A DNA stretch of 27,141 bases from Saccoglossus kowalevskii (GCF_000003605.2 NW_003133350.1:160096-187236), one strand, 5' to 3'. Counted from the first letter of the stretch, positions 10,223-22,782 are shown. Notes: generated by a model from the letters alone, not told the origin. Numbers and translations: made by a program.

Positions 10223-10952
10223 GTGTTCACTGATCTGGTTGGGTGTTCACTGATCTGGACTTGAGGTGTTCACTGATCTGGACGAGTGTTCACTGATCTG
10301 GACATGTGCTTCACTGATCTGGTTGGGTGTTCACTGATCTGGTTGGGTGTTCACTGATCTGGTGGGAGTTCACTGATCTTNNNNNNNNNNNNNNNNNNNN
10401 NNNNNNNNNNNNNNNNNNNNNNNNNNNNNNNNNNNNNNNNNNNNNNNNNNNNNNNNNNNNNNNNNNNNNNNNNNNNNNNNNNNNNNNNNNNNNNNNNNNN
10501 NNNNNNNNNNNNNNNNNNNNNNNNNNNNNNNNNNNNNNNNNNNNNNNNNNNNNNNNNNNNTGGGTGTTCACTGATCTGGTTGGGTGTTCACTGATCTGGT
10601 TGGGTTTTCACTGATCTGGTTGGGTGTTCACTGATCTGGTTGGGTTTTAACTGATCTGGTTGGGTCTTCACTAATTTTTGACAAGTGTTCACTGATCTGG
10701 ACAGGTGTTCACTGATCTGGACAGGTGTTCACTGATCTGGACATGTGTTCACTGATCTGGACATGTGTTCACTGATCTGGACATGTGTTCACTGATCTGG
10801 ACATGTGTTCACTGATCTGGACAGGTGTTCACTGATCTGGACAGGTGTTCACTGATCTGGACAGGTATTCACTGATCTGGACATGTGTTCACTGATCTGG
10901 ACAGGTGTTCACTGATCTGGACCGGTGTTCACTGATCTGGACCGGTGTTCAC
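10223..10952 (+). repeat. Minisatellite, 20-bp unit, interrupted by an assembly gap
   Basis: The unit is GTGTTCACTGATCTGGACAG. The first positions are nearly invariant and the last four vary (TTGG, ACAG, ACAT, ACCG). TTGG units dominate either side of the gap and ACAG/ACAT units fill 10680-10950, so the variants spread in blocks. Units are contiguous with no unique spacers. Two frames across the array (10311-10571 minus, 10327-10614 plus) are products of the repeat and Ns. Confidence 0.95.
10381..10560. other. Assembly gap (180 N)
   Basis: The run of N lies wholly inside the 20-bp minisatellite, so the true array length is unknown and probably longer than shown. Confidence 0.99.
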
Positions 10953-12747
10953 TATAATACTGTAAGTTATTAGTTAGATATATTTTCGCTAATAACTAAA
11001 AGCATCAAATTATGAAACCCCCAGCAGGAGACCAAGCAAACCACTAAATGTATTTTTTTCCATCACAAACCAGTAACTTTAAAAGGGGCACTTCCAGTTA
11101 AACCTAAATCTCACAACAAATTTACTTTCTGGATTAAAATTACAATGGATAACAAAAGATAGATTAACTTTATAAACAACATAAACAATAGTGTCCCATG
11201 ATTCTTTGGTGTAATCCATGGGATTGAGCGGTTCCCCTTTAAATTCTCAATATCTCTGTAACATCAAATCCACTAAATTAATTAATCCAACGAAGATTTC
11301 TTTCAACTGTATTCTTCCACTAAAGCAACAATGGCGAAGAAAATGTCCTTGATGCAAAACTAACATACAATGTAAATAGCTGAATATAAACAAATACTAC
11401 TGTGGCTAGACTACTGTTCAAAGTTTTAATTTGATGATATTTTTTTTTTTTTTAATTTGGGTTGCATACACAGTAAACATAACGTGTTTTTCTAACATAT
11501 TACGCTGTATATTGGCCAATTTAGCAAAACTGTAATTTCACTAAATTAAGATTCGCTAGTTCATTGAATAGTGTTATTCTTGCATACTGATATTTTTTTT
11601 GCATTTTTGGAATCATGAAGGTGCTCCTAATTCATATACCATAGAGTCAAATTTACCAACATGACATGTACATTATAGCTGTGGATGACTTTATCCCACT
11701 TTGAATATATTTTCGATGAAAACAAATACCATATTTGCTCTATTAGAAGCATATTGGCTTGGGTAACTGACAAAGTGAATCGTAGACAAAATAAATCATA
11801 TTTAAAAATAAATTTCAAACTACATTTAGTATTCATTTTTATTATTTCAAAATGAAAATAATAGTATTTACAGTAAACTTTAATTTTTAGTTACTTTCTG
11901 TTGTTTAAGTTGACCAGAAAATTAAAAGTTTCTTAATTGTCACGTAATTTTGTAAAACAATGACTATGGATTATACACATAGGAATGTAAGTATATTACA
12001 CAGTGCGACAATTGTAGAGTTTTAACACATTGCCTACTAGAGCTGTTTTGTACAATAGATGTTGGCAATCTGTGATAATCCATGGATGCTTTCAGTGGAC
12101 AGCGTGGTGGTAAAAACCTCCGCTGAAAAATTAATCGCACGTGTTTGAACTGTACGCCATTACAAATAAAGCATCTTTAATATAAGCACACATAAACGCT
12201 ACGTTTATTATATACTGGATTGTTAAAATGCAACTTATTTTGACCTTAGGAACCTTCGTCATCTACAAAAATATATGCTCTACGAACGTAGAGCAAATAT
12301 AGTATCACTAAACTAAACTAAAAATATAATAACATGTAAATGTTATGGAAAAAACATGCCACGTAGTATTGAGGTAGTCTAAATTAAAAAAATAATAGGC
12401 AAACAAATATTAGAACGACCAGTCAATCATGGATAAAGTAGATCAATTAAGACTTAAGTCGATTTTCTATTAATAAAAGCGCAAATTACACGTACATAGT
12501 AAATGTTACTGTGCACACAAATTACACTTGACTGCAACGATAATGAGCGGCATTTCGACAGCGTCAATTCTAATACAAATTGTACATTGGTTTATAGCGT
12601 CAGTTGAATCGATTATTTGCTTCACATCCATCCATTGAAAGGTGAAAAGGCCTTTTTTAATATCATTTCATGCTGTAGGGAACACCATAGTTATTGCAGA
12701 AGAGCTAAGTACAATAACTTGATGAGGTATACATAGTGATACTTCAG

Positions 12748-12779
12748 TACTGTAGACTGCTTTATTTTCACTGGATGTT
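12748..12779 (+). mobile_element. MITE, family B, left-end fragment
   Basis: TACTGTAGACTGCTTTATTTTCACTGGA matches the left terminus at 5518-5547 closely. No matching right end was found downstream; an alternating TATATATACATG tract (12780-12809) follows immediately. Confidence 0.4.
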
Positions 12780-15700
12780 ATATATATACATGTATATACT
12801 ATATATACATTTGTACATGCAGGATTTTAATGGGAAAAGTCATTTTTTTTAATTTCCTTCACAATAACTGTAACCATAATAGCTACAGGTGCATGACAGT
12901 AAAAATGTCACATTTTTGTGTTTTTATTTTATTTTAATTATTATCTACCTTGATTGTCTATCTTTTAATATATTTTTTCCTATCAAAATTCCATACTTAT
13001 TATAAACTTAAGATGAAGGAAGAATGACCACCAATTTCAGTTAGTCATTATCGTAAATTTAAGTACAATGCATGTATAAAACAGTCATTTGCGAAAAAAT
13101 CTGTATTCCACTGAAATTGTAAACTCCCAATCAAGTTTTCCATAAAATTAATACAGGAAATAAAAAAAAAACACTTTATAGACAGATTCAAGTTAAAATT
13201 TTTTCTTTGAACAATTTATCAAACAAATAATATGGATGTAAGTGATACAAATGTGAGCATAATTTTTAGAGAAGCTGATAAGAGTTCAAATTGAAATGGC
13301 TGAAACATTAGTGTCTGATGAGTGAACATGTTGTCTGCTGTTACCATTTTTTTTACACTCACATTCACAGCTATCCATTGAGACAAACAACAGATAATGA
13401 AATAACAGTATAAAAAAAAAAACTGGTTTCAGATCATCACATATGTATCTTATTTGTAAAAATGAAAAAGAAAGCTGAAAATGCACATCACCGCATCGCA
13501 CCATATCAATTATGATAATTTAATAACTTGATAACTGAAAATTGATGGATAGAAGCACCTTCTGCTCTTGGCAGCTCTGGGAGTTACACTACATAAACCT
13601 CTATTATTTGTTGAACTAGAAACATTTTTGAATGACACCATTCAGAAGGTAAACTCACACACTACAAAAATGTTACACCACATTGAAATTAATGGCATTT
13701 AAAGTAGATGTGAAAAATGGAGAAAATTACAAAAGTTTGTCAGGGGGGAAGGGACCATGACAACAACACATGGCATTAATTAGGTAACATGCATAAGCAA
13801 TAAAGAGACAAATTTAACGAGACAATTTTTTTCATACCGAATCTTTGACAGTTTGTTTCAAATGACATCACTGAGCATTTTGTAATATGATGAATTATTT
13901 ATGAGGAAGTTCAATTTAGATAAATCAATAAGTAAACAAATATTTAAATAGCAGTAGGCGCAGTGATATCTGTTGTAAAAATTGAAATAATTTCAAAGGG
14001 ACACAACAAATAACCAAAAAACCACAGAAAAGTAACAGAATTTGGGTTGAAAATGTCTATCTTTTGCGAAAGTTGTTCACATTTAATCGGTTCCATGTGC
14101 TGCACCACGTTGTATGGTTCACAAAGTAAGAAATAGTTTCTCACTGGCTACAGGTTTTCATCAATACTTTATAATTGACAAATTTATTTTAATGTCAAAA
14201 TCTGTTTACAATTAATCATTTCAGTATTAGTCAACAGTATGTGAACATTTTTAGTTCACTGTCAATCTGTTTTGGAAAAAGAAAAAAAGATAAAATAATA
14301 TGCATAAAATGCTATTTTGACCACAAATGAAACATACTTCCTTGTTAAAAACCCACTAAAAATATTGTCAATTTTGTAACACTTATAGACATCAAAAAGT
14401 ACCTTGTAAGAATTTTTTTTTACCATATCTCACCAAGCAAAGTTTTGATATACAACTGCTCCATAGGAAACAATGGTAAAATGTTCTCAGACAAAAGATG
14501 ATATTTTCACTGTACATTATTGATCGATTTTCTCCAAACTGATTAAAAACCTCAAATAAGTAATAAATATCAAATAAGTAAAAATAAAGATGACAATTTA
14601 TTTACTTTTGTGTAGCACTCTACCTAAACAGAAAATGAGTACTAGTTATTTGTCTATTGTGACTGCACCATCCATCATCTTGCACACACACAATACTAAA
14701 CATCAATAAGAAAGCTATTATGTGACCAGTATTACACAATTAAGCTGCATTTCAAGTTAATAAAGGTCAAAGGTCATGCAGCTTTAATTGTGTGAGAAAC
14801 TTCGTTGCCGATGTTGAAAAACTAAAGCATGCGCAAACATTACAAATCACTCTCCATTATCACAAAGATGAATAACTTTGCAGTAATACTTTAAATATCA
14901 TTATTTTTCTCGACGTAAAATTTTAGATCATCTTTAATAGTATTTTGATCATCAAATTTTGGCAAACTTTGAGAGGCCTGAAAACTTCTTAGCAGGGAAA
15001 ATTTCAGGATGGGTATTTAGGCTATGTTGTGACACCACCTATATATCGCAATGTTTTTATCAGCAAAAAAGAAATTTTTACTTGTTATCTCTTCGTCCAC
15101 AAGAATGTTTTTTTTATTGAGCACCCTCCCCCCAAGTTATTAAATGAGGAAACCCTTAGAGTTATTGGGTTCATGTCAAAACATTGAGCGCATCACTTAC
15201 AAGTGATGATTCATTAATTTCAGTCAATAATCAGATATATATAATCAGGTTAAAAATAAGTACATTTGGGATTACAGACGTATCCCAAGGGCTTGCGGAA
15301 AATTCATCCTGCAGGGGATTTGTTTGGTTTTAATTCGCTGAAGTGTTTTATATCCTTTTTGTCATTGAATACTTGACAGAAACTGACGGATTTCATTTAA
15401 TCAATAAAACGTCATCTCTTTACAACTCATATACCACTTATAAAATGTGAAACTTCAATACTGGCTTGTTCTACAATGGATACTAAGTGGGAAAGTGTGT
15501 TAGATTTGTACGAGAGAAAAAAATCCACAAAAGATAAACACTGTAAATACATTTTTTTTCTCATTCTTTTTATTTATGCTAAACCATGCTGGAAATTTTA
15601 AGTAATTGGTCACAGGTATTTAACTCGGGGATAATAAAGGATTGTACGTGATCAGTGATTACGGAGCATCAAAATCTTTTGAAAGTGTTGTTCTGTCACA

Positions 15701-16436
15701 GATTAACAGAGGTAAAGAATGTGGCTTCCGATCCATTGACGGCGCGTGATTGTAACTGATCGGATTTCACAGATAAAACAAACGGCAGTGTCTATCGGTC
15801 GTGTGTTCTCAAATGAATCGGACATACACGCACACGTGTGCTACTTACGATTATATCGCGTACACATAACCGCACATACGCTGACTGAGCAATCGCGTTA
15901 ACGAGGGCTATTTATTTTTACTGCATACTGAAAGCCACCCACAAGCATTCGCGGCTAAAGATAACATCTGCATCGCTCGAACTAGACCGGACTATCTCCC
16001 ACTAGGGAAAGAGTCGATTTGTGAAGAAAACCATACCACTCCCACCCATGTCAAGGCGCTGTCGATACGAAACTTCGACTCAGCGATGATAAGTCGCCGG
16101 GCATATCCGTGGTTTGTTTTTATCAGCAATAACAGCATTTGTGTTCAATGATTTTAATACAACTATAGGTTAAATGTTAATCAGTAAGCGCCGAAGGTTA
16201 TCTGCTATGTTGATTTTCTATGCATGGTATACCTGCCAACAAATACCGACATTCAAAACTAGAGCAACTCAACGCGAATACGGACATACGAATCACCGTA
16301 CAACTTGGTACATACACATCAACACAAGTAACGTCACACGAAGAGACAATCCGCGTTCACGACTCAAATTCACCCGCAATTACGAAAAAAACCACATTGC
16401 ATCGTCGGGACTGTTAATACGAATAGGCCGACCTAC

Positions 16437-16520
16437 CTGCGTAACTAGCGGTACCAACGTCTGCTCAATGGACTTGGTTTTAATCTCCAGGTTTTTAGAG
16501 TCGAACTTAGCAGCCGCCAT
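16437..16520 (-). CDS. CTNNAL1: First coding exon of alpha-catulin-like gene (vinculin/alpha-catenin superfamily)
   Basis: Seen: on the minus strand an ATG at 16520 opens 28 codons (MAAAKFDSKN, then LEIKTKSIEQTLVPLVTQ) that end exactly at CAG before GTAGGT, a strong 5' splice site (16436-16431). A stop codon (TGA, 16566-16568) lies in frame 16 codons upstream with no ATG between, which fixes the start. Known: human alpha-catulin, recalled from memory, has LEIKTRSVEQTLLPLVSQ at the equivalent place; alpha-catenins have the more distant LEIRTLAVERLLEPLVTQ. The match therefore favours catulin over alpha-catenin. Alpha-catulin is a cytoplasmic scaffold of the vinculin superfamily, linked to Rho signalling (through the exchange factor Lbc), the dystrophin complex and cytoskeletal attachment. 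Inferred: the exon starts the N-terminal helical region, and the rest of the protein (normally about 700 residues) lies left of, or hidden within, this window. The phase-0 boundary after Q fits the family. An overlapping plus-strand frame (16174-16572) is a shadow. Confidence 0.8.
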
Positions 16521-16640
16521 CTTTGAAATCCTTATGCAGTTTGCCTCGTTTTCGCCACGCCTCCTTCAATGAGAATTATGGGTAGACCGCACTGCCTGGG
16601 GACAGCTGAAACGTTTGCGTGAGGCTTCGTTCTCTCAACG
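16521..16640 (-). promoter_or_regulatory. 5' UTR and TATA-less promoter region of the catulin-like gene
   Basis: Read on the minus strand, the bases just upstream of the start contain AAGATGGCGGC (16513-16523), a perfect match to the YY1 motif commonly found around start codons of TATA-less animal promoters. A GC/KLF-like GGAGGCGTGGCG lies about 35-45 bases further upstream. No TATA box is visible. CpG dinucleotides are clearly denser from about 15700 to 16640 than in the intron to the left, as expected for a promoter. The transcription start cannot be placed from sequence alone. Confidence 0.5.
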
Positions 16641-18281
16641 TGTATTTTATTGCCTATGTATTTTAATTTATTGACTGGGATTTGAAATATATAACTTAAC
16701 TAGCAAAGCCGTGTAGCCATTAAAATTAGAAATATTACTAAAATAGCACCTTTTCTTAAATGTGTTTTTCATTTGTCTGTTTATAACTAATTAAAACACC
16801 GTGCGTGGAGCTGGCGTCATTCATTGGTATTTGAGTGAAATGGTACACCGCGAAATCCCTTCAGGAGGTAATTACGGTCCAAGGATTGCGGCTAACCACA
16901 AAATTGTTCGATGACTAACACCCATTTGAAAGGAACTGTAAAGCGCGCCATCAATCGGCCATGTCGTGGTATTGTAAGCCGTTTGTTTTACTTGTCCAAA
17001 CCAAGGACGCTTTATGGGTCGAACGCCCGAACACCAAATTACGCTTTACAGCGGGTGCAGACAAGATTCGTACGGAGAGTTAGCAAACTCCCTAGGAAGT
17101 ACCTTTGAACATTGCAATATAGCGAGGAACTTTCTCATTAGCGCTAACAAATTATCTAATGTTATGAAAACGATTTGCTACATTTTGTGACAATCACTTC
17201 CCATAGCGCCACTTGATTTTGGACTAATTATTAAATTATATCGTCTAGGTATGTACTATCGCTAAGTTGCTGTTTGTTTTCATATTTCATTTGTTGTGGC
17301 TATACAAAGGAAATTGTAAATTATCCATACAAATCGTATTTGTGGTCGCTTCAACCGCCTGCGGGGAGTTGAAACATTGATAAGGACTTTCCCAGAGAAG
17401 TTGCAATCTCGTTGGCGCCCGCTGTAGTACGTATGAAGTACACAGTATCAACACTAGACAACACCCAGATTATAAAATATTAACAATCGACTTTAAAGTC
17501 CATGTGTGTATCATGTTTTGGTGTAAAGTATAAGAAATAATAGAAAATATGGCAATAGTCCTCCACAGTAGTTATTAAGAAAATGTAATACTTACAGCAT
17601 GGAAGGTAGTGGGACAGGAGAAAAGACACTATTGTTCTCTCATGTTCCACGATCGCTTCGATTTATTTACTTGCTAAACATTCTCACAATGTGATTACTA
17701 AAATAATTAGCATTCAGGCCTCAAGGCTGCTCGGAAGCAGTTTTACGGAGAAAATTTGACACCAAAATCACTCAACATTGCAGATACCAAATTTATGATG
17801 AGTTCCGCTAAGTATGTTAATTTTATAATATTGTATATTTGGGAAAAATCAAATATTTGTATCGTATTGCTTTGTACGTTGGAGCGCACCACCTATTAGG
17901 TGATTTTCCGTTCAACTGCGAGATCTCGCCAGATGCATGAAAGACGCGCCTCGATACCTCGAACGTCTGCTGCAAAAATCGAATGATTTGATTTTCAACC
18001 CGAATTTCTTAATTTCGTAGCTTACATTGACCGTCCGATCTTCGACAGAGGAATATTGCTTTCAAATACCCTCACTTAATCGAAATTGTCTATCATCAAG
18101 TGTGTACAGCATATTTGGCATATTTTAAAAATATTTTCGCGTTTGTCGAATCCCACTACGACGCTATGACCTTTGTTTGTCCTGTTTTTACGTTCGATTT
18201 CACGCATAATGCGTGATTCTCGCAGTGAATGGTCTATTCGCCTTTCCAATAAATCTCACTATCTAGGTACAACTTCATCTG

Positions 18282-18289
18282 TGACGTCA
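18282..18289. promoter_or_regulatory. CRE-type palindrome TGACGTCA
   Basis: A perfect cAMP-response-element palindrome, followed 3 bases later by a half site TGACGTGG. It lies in the intergenic region about 1.8 kb upstream of the catulin-like start. Two more perfect copies occur at 8145-8152 and 26993-27000. Function is not shown. Confidence 0.3.
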
Positions 18290-21200
18290 AAGTGACGTGG
18301 ATATAGTGTTAAAATAGAGTTGCACAAATCCACTCTGTAAGGTTAGGGATAGTTCGTCATTTGAAACACAGAAAACTCAAAATAATATTTCTTGTTTACT
18401 GTCGCTGTGAAGGAGATCTCTTACACACGGTGACTTACACCAATGTTACGTAACTTCGTAGGTAGAATTTAGCTAATTCTAAATGACGCTCATTTGTATA
18501 GTATTTATTATCGGATCTGCTACTGAGTGTCCGACTCTGTAGCGCTTCCTCTGTGAGGCACTGTGAAAACGCAATATATGTACTATTTTTTTTTTATTAC
18601 GAGACTGCTCAGCTGCGACTTCGAATATTTGCCGATGACGAACTTCAGGTAACATATTACTGATGGTTGTAATGTCTTCATTTGTTAGCTGACACGGTTT
18701 ACCGAGCTTGGATTATGTTTCAAGTTTAAAATGTATTAAAATAAATTTAAAGACAACGTTAGTTATTCAATATAATGATCCACAATTGTGAAAAAGTTGA
18801 CCTTACCTTCCTTCCTACCTAAGTTGATTTCTAAAACTTTAATTGAATGTATGTGCTGAATGTGGAATTCAGTGCAGATTGTAAGCCGAAAAAGTACACC
18901 CCATTGTTGTGTGTACATTTGGGTTAGCATTATAGCGCCACCAGGCGTTCAACTTCACTATTTTCATTTCCATTGTTTTTCTACATCACCGGGATTTTTG
19001 AAGAGTATACAGAAATCGATTATACTGCCTACAATTCTAAATGACCGCCTCGTAAACATATATGTTGTAATACTACTTTGTTAATAAGCGTCTACTTCTG
19101 ATGGCTGTGGTTCTGATGGTTACTGTTCTGTTTGGTTCATTTTCACCGTTGTAAATGAGGTGTTTGCTAAGCTAGCCATTTCAGACTAATCATCACATGC
19201 TTATCAAGTTGAATGAATACGTATACGACGACGCTTTAAGTTTCTCCTGTTTATCACGTGACATGTAAGAACATGTGTGCATGCAGTCATTCTTTGCTCT
19301 TGGGATTAACTTGCGGAATAAGTTGTGATTAAAGAAGAGCAGAGATCTGGATTTTGTCACTCTGTACACGAAATTTGAGATCTATGAATGAATTCTGACG
19401 ATAAAAACGAAATGCCCTAAATATCGAGTATAAAACGGGCTGTGAAGTAGACGACACACGTCCGTTTTGCTTGGCGTCATTTCGCCTGTAGAGGGCCAGT
19501 CAAATGATGTCATCAATGAACACTGGTAATTGAACCCATTCATTCTAGTATGTCAATCCCATAGAAGTGCTATTATGAATGACCTTGTTAACTGAAAATT
19601 TAAAAGTTGAAACATGATGAGGTGTTGTGCGATTTTTAGAACAGTCTACCTTGCTGAAATGTACAATATTATTTTGCAGGGCAATGAGCTCACGCTTCGT
19701 ATCTCGGATTTGTTTGATACACTCGCCGCTGATCATCGGAGTCAAGCTCACCAAGGCAGAAAGACTTAATTTCTGCAATAAGTGTTTGCGATCTTGTGGC
19801 CACCTCGAAGACATAGAAATCGAATACATGTCGTATTATACTGAGTTCATTATTTAGTACAAGAATGGACCCTTTTGGCACAGATATATCCTAAAATGAT
19901 GCCAATTTATTCCCGATGAAATAACGATGGGTAACCGACCTAGTTTTTGAATAATGAACCCTAATTGTGTTTCTCCAAATTCACAAAGTCGTTGTCTTTC
20001 TGTCATGCAAATGATGTCTTTCATGCCCATCCTCAAATTATTTTTCTTGTGATTTTAAAATCTTATCTACGTGACTGGGTGAGTATTCTTCGGTTTCTAT
20101 TGAATCAATCCCAAACAACACACAATGCTACTGATATGTTTTCCCAAGCTTGTGAAATGCAATATCATCACCGTTTTCAACAAACTACTAGTATCCTAAC
20201 GAGTCATGCCCTCTTGTGACAGAGCGCTTCTGTGATGTCGTACGTTGTGAAAGAAATGTCGTTCAAAACTGTGGGCTGTGTTTGGTTGTGTAGTCGTTCG
20301 TCGTCTAGAGTTTAGGATTCATAAAACGTCGCACTTGTCTACATTTTGCGTACGTGAGCTTGCGCAGTAACTGGTTGGCAATAACTGGTGGTTCGCTCCG
20401 AAGATAAAATAAAATATAATGAAATAAAGGCGTTGTTCGCTTCTTCCGTTATTGAATATTCATGTACGTTTCTTGTTAATAAAAAAAAACTAATAAGCAA
20501 TGTTGACACATATTCTCATACTGTTTGGCAAATATGTAAACATATGACGTGACATTGCGACGGTATGTAAAATCCTTGGTATTACACAGTAGACTATTGG
20601 TACCTTCCTGGAAGTCGAAGATCGGCGTTTCGCCTGCACGCGCGCCGTTTTGAGGTGTAACGTAAACTTGCACGCGTGATGCTGTGTGAGCTGCTGGGTG
20701 TACCAACCAATGTCATAAAAATAAAAGTATATTCTATCGACTATCAGCAAATTCACATGTTTGTATTTTGCGCCATGACAAAACAGAAGTATTTCTGCAC
20801 CCCAGTCTCGCTACTTCCGAGAAAGTGGTCTATGTTTTATCCTATATACCATATGTTTTTCTATATCATTCTACGTAATCCGGTGATTGATTCGTGCAAC
20901 GCATTGCAGATTGAACTGTTGAAATCATGGTTCTTGCACTTTCGGGACCCCGTAGTCTAGTGATTAGTTCACTGTATTTCTTGTCGCATTGTTATGAATT
21001 CTTTGTTACGAATTGTTATGTTTTTTTTTTGTTTCGTATGAGAGCTAAAATGTGTGAGTATGTGTTATAAAGCTCCACACACCACACGCGCGAGACATCT
21101 TTTCTCCCAGGCAACTTGTCTGCATACCGCATACCTGGCGGCGTCAAATTATAGCTAACTTCGGGGATTCATTTCGTGAATGCCACAGATATAATTGATT

Positions 21201-21739
21201 TAGAATTAGTAATCATGTTACCAACACACTCCCGTAACCACATACTGGTGAAAATATCTCACAATCAAATGGGAGTAATAAACTCAGAACAGGTGATCAT
21301 GAATGATATTGAGACAGAACGCTTCACAATGTCTTGAATACATCATCATCACAGATAACGTGTGTAATAAATCTGATAGTATAGTGACACTCATTACGCA
21401 TATCATTATGTTCTTTTATATTTATATCTGAAAAATGTCTGACAGTATCTGCAATCTGGAATTCGTACACGCGCGTAGTATGAATACAAGCCATGCATGG
21501 CACAGTCCCCGTTAGTTATCGAATTTGAGATATATAGTTTTGTTTATAGTAATATAGCTGGAACATAAACATGTCAGCAATATGATTATGATGATTGTTT
21601 AACATTAAAAAGATTGACATTTGTATCTGATCGTCAAACGAGTATTGAGAGATATTGCTCTGGAACAGCATTAAAAAAATACATAATGAATATATAAAAT
21701 TTGAACATAATCAGTCAAAGCATGTCAGAGATATGGCAC

Positions 21740-22062
21740 TAAAACCACATTCATTAAAACAAAATGGCCGCTAGTCGGCCATTTTTAATCTTATCCGAAA
21801 AACAAAATGATGTGCATCAAGGTCCTATAATGTGTAACGTATATACCAATTTCGAACAAAATCCATCTGTAATCAGCCGAAAAATGCTTGATTTTGATGA
21901 TTTTTAGCTATTCGGCCATCTTGAATCAGATCGTAGAACAAATTGACGTGCGTATGTATAATATCATGTATGATGTATGTGTGAAGTTTGATTGTGATTG
22001 GTCCAGGCATTTCTAAGATACCGGTCCGGACGCACGCACGCACGGACGCACGGAGGTCAAAA
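21740..22062 (+). repeat. Interspersed repeat with GGACGCACGCAC tail
   Basis: It contains AATGGCCGCTAGTCGGCCATT (21764-21784, an inverted repeat), a second CGGCCATCTTGAATC block near 21913, the phrase AAGTTTGATTGTGATTGGTC and a tail of ACGCACGCACGCACGGACGCACGGA (22030-22054). The two CGGCCAT blocks start related units of about 120 bp. The layout (paired blocks, a 'ttggtcca' phrase and a GGACG-type tail) is familiar from repeats in several marine invertebrate genomes; I cannot assign a class. Confidence 0.55.
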
Positions 22063-22098
22063 CTTAAGGTCTTATGCCACTAATTAACCAATGGCTGC
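22063..22098 (+). repeat. Extra copy of the element's left end
   Basis: CTTAAGGTCTTATGCCACTA and the following 16 bases are nearly identical to 22311-22346 (one difference over 36 bases). It sits directly after the GGACGCACG-tailed repeat. No second right end was found between the two left ends. Confidence 0.7.
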
Positions 22099-22310
22099 AA
22101 TGGCTGCTATTTTGGTGTTATGCTGAGTGTGTATGTTGCCACTTTCTACAACTAGTTGTCTGGGTATAGGGCGCCACCAAGTGGTAGATTTTGATAAATA
22201 ACTCCTAGGGTTTAAATTTTGGGGATTTTTTATGCATGGGAAATTACTCGTCTAATGATATTCCGTTATATATAAGATCAACAAGAACTTTATTAAACCT
22301 TCTTATTTCT

Positions 22311-22780
22311 CTTAAGGTCTCATGCCACTAATTAACCAATGGCTGCTCGTAGCCTCAATTTAAATGCCTAGCAAGAACCAATGAAATTTTTTAAATATTA
22401 TTTTTCTCAGGTGCTCCCTGTTTGAGGGCGTAATCACCTGGGTCAGAGGTGAGACCAAACATGTGGTCTTTTGTTTACTACTTAGCGGCTGTGTACCTGT
22501 GGGTTTATTCTGTGTGTTAATGGATGTTCTAATCTTGGTGTTTTTCCAGTGATTTCTCTTGGTGCAATCCAAATACAGTAGGTGTGTCTTGTTTACCTGA
22601 GATTTGCAAGAGTTTGAGCTGGCCAACATGTTAGTTTTTTTCATATGGTTGATTACTGGCATATTGATTTCCCATTTTTAAGCCATATTTTCAACTTTCT
22701 TCGTCATTTTCATATAGCAATCTCGTCATATGTTAACATTGTCGTCTATGGAAATTCAATTAGTGGTATGAGCCCATAAG
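22311..22780. mobile_element. Element with 23-bp terminal inverted repeats (470 bp)
   Basis: The left end CTTAAGGTCTCATGCCACTAATT (22311-22333) matches the reverse complement of 22758-22780 at 20 of 23 bases. The interior has a 100-codon minus-strand frame (22360-22662) rich in N, K, T and S that I do not take as a gene. No clear target duplication is visible. The left end is also present 248 bp upstream at 22063. Confidence 0.6.
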
Positions 22781-22782
22781 TC

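Larger units (their letters stand above)
1..16436 (-). other. Start of a long first intron of the catulin-like gene, continuing past the left edge
   Basis: The intron begins with GTAGGT at 16436. Reading leftward I found no segment matching the next catulin exon (which should start near a TTL-type helix) and no acceptor-exon-donor combination that looks coding. The stretch is strongly AT-rich and carries the MITEs, minisatellites and hairpins listed separately. The stretches 384-1865, 2580-3357, 4030-4630, 5707-6484, 9090-9921, 10990-12747 and 12780-15700 show only low-complexity AT-rich DNA and short chance frames. Calling it intron is inference from the donor; a small second exon could have been missed. 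Confidence 0.5.

Noticed and set aside
10223-10952. CRISPR-like array
   Set aside because: Repeats are contiguous with no unique spacers, and the genome is animal.
16174-16572. 132-codon plus-strand frame
   Set aside because: It is antisense to the catulin-like first exon, whose start, stop, donor and family match are far stronger.
16911-17108. 65-codon basic plus-strand frame
   Set aside because: No family match and no splice sites; fits chance in a CpG-richer stretch.
18933-18946. Second CTCF-like motif (CCACCAGGCG)
   Set aside because: It departs from the core consensus at key G positions; too weak to list.
20946-20996. tRNA-like stretch (TAGTCTAGTGATTAG then GTTATGAATTC)
   Set aside because: Box A resembles tRNA-Asp/Glu, but no cloverleaf stems or proper box B are present; at most a decayed SINE head.
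22360-22662. 100-codon minus-strand frame inside the TIR element
   Set aside because: The composition is typical of AT-rich noncoding DNA, with no transposase motif seen.
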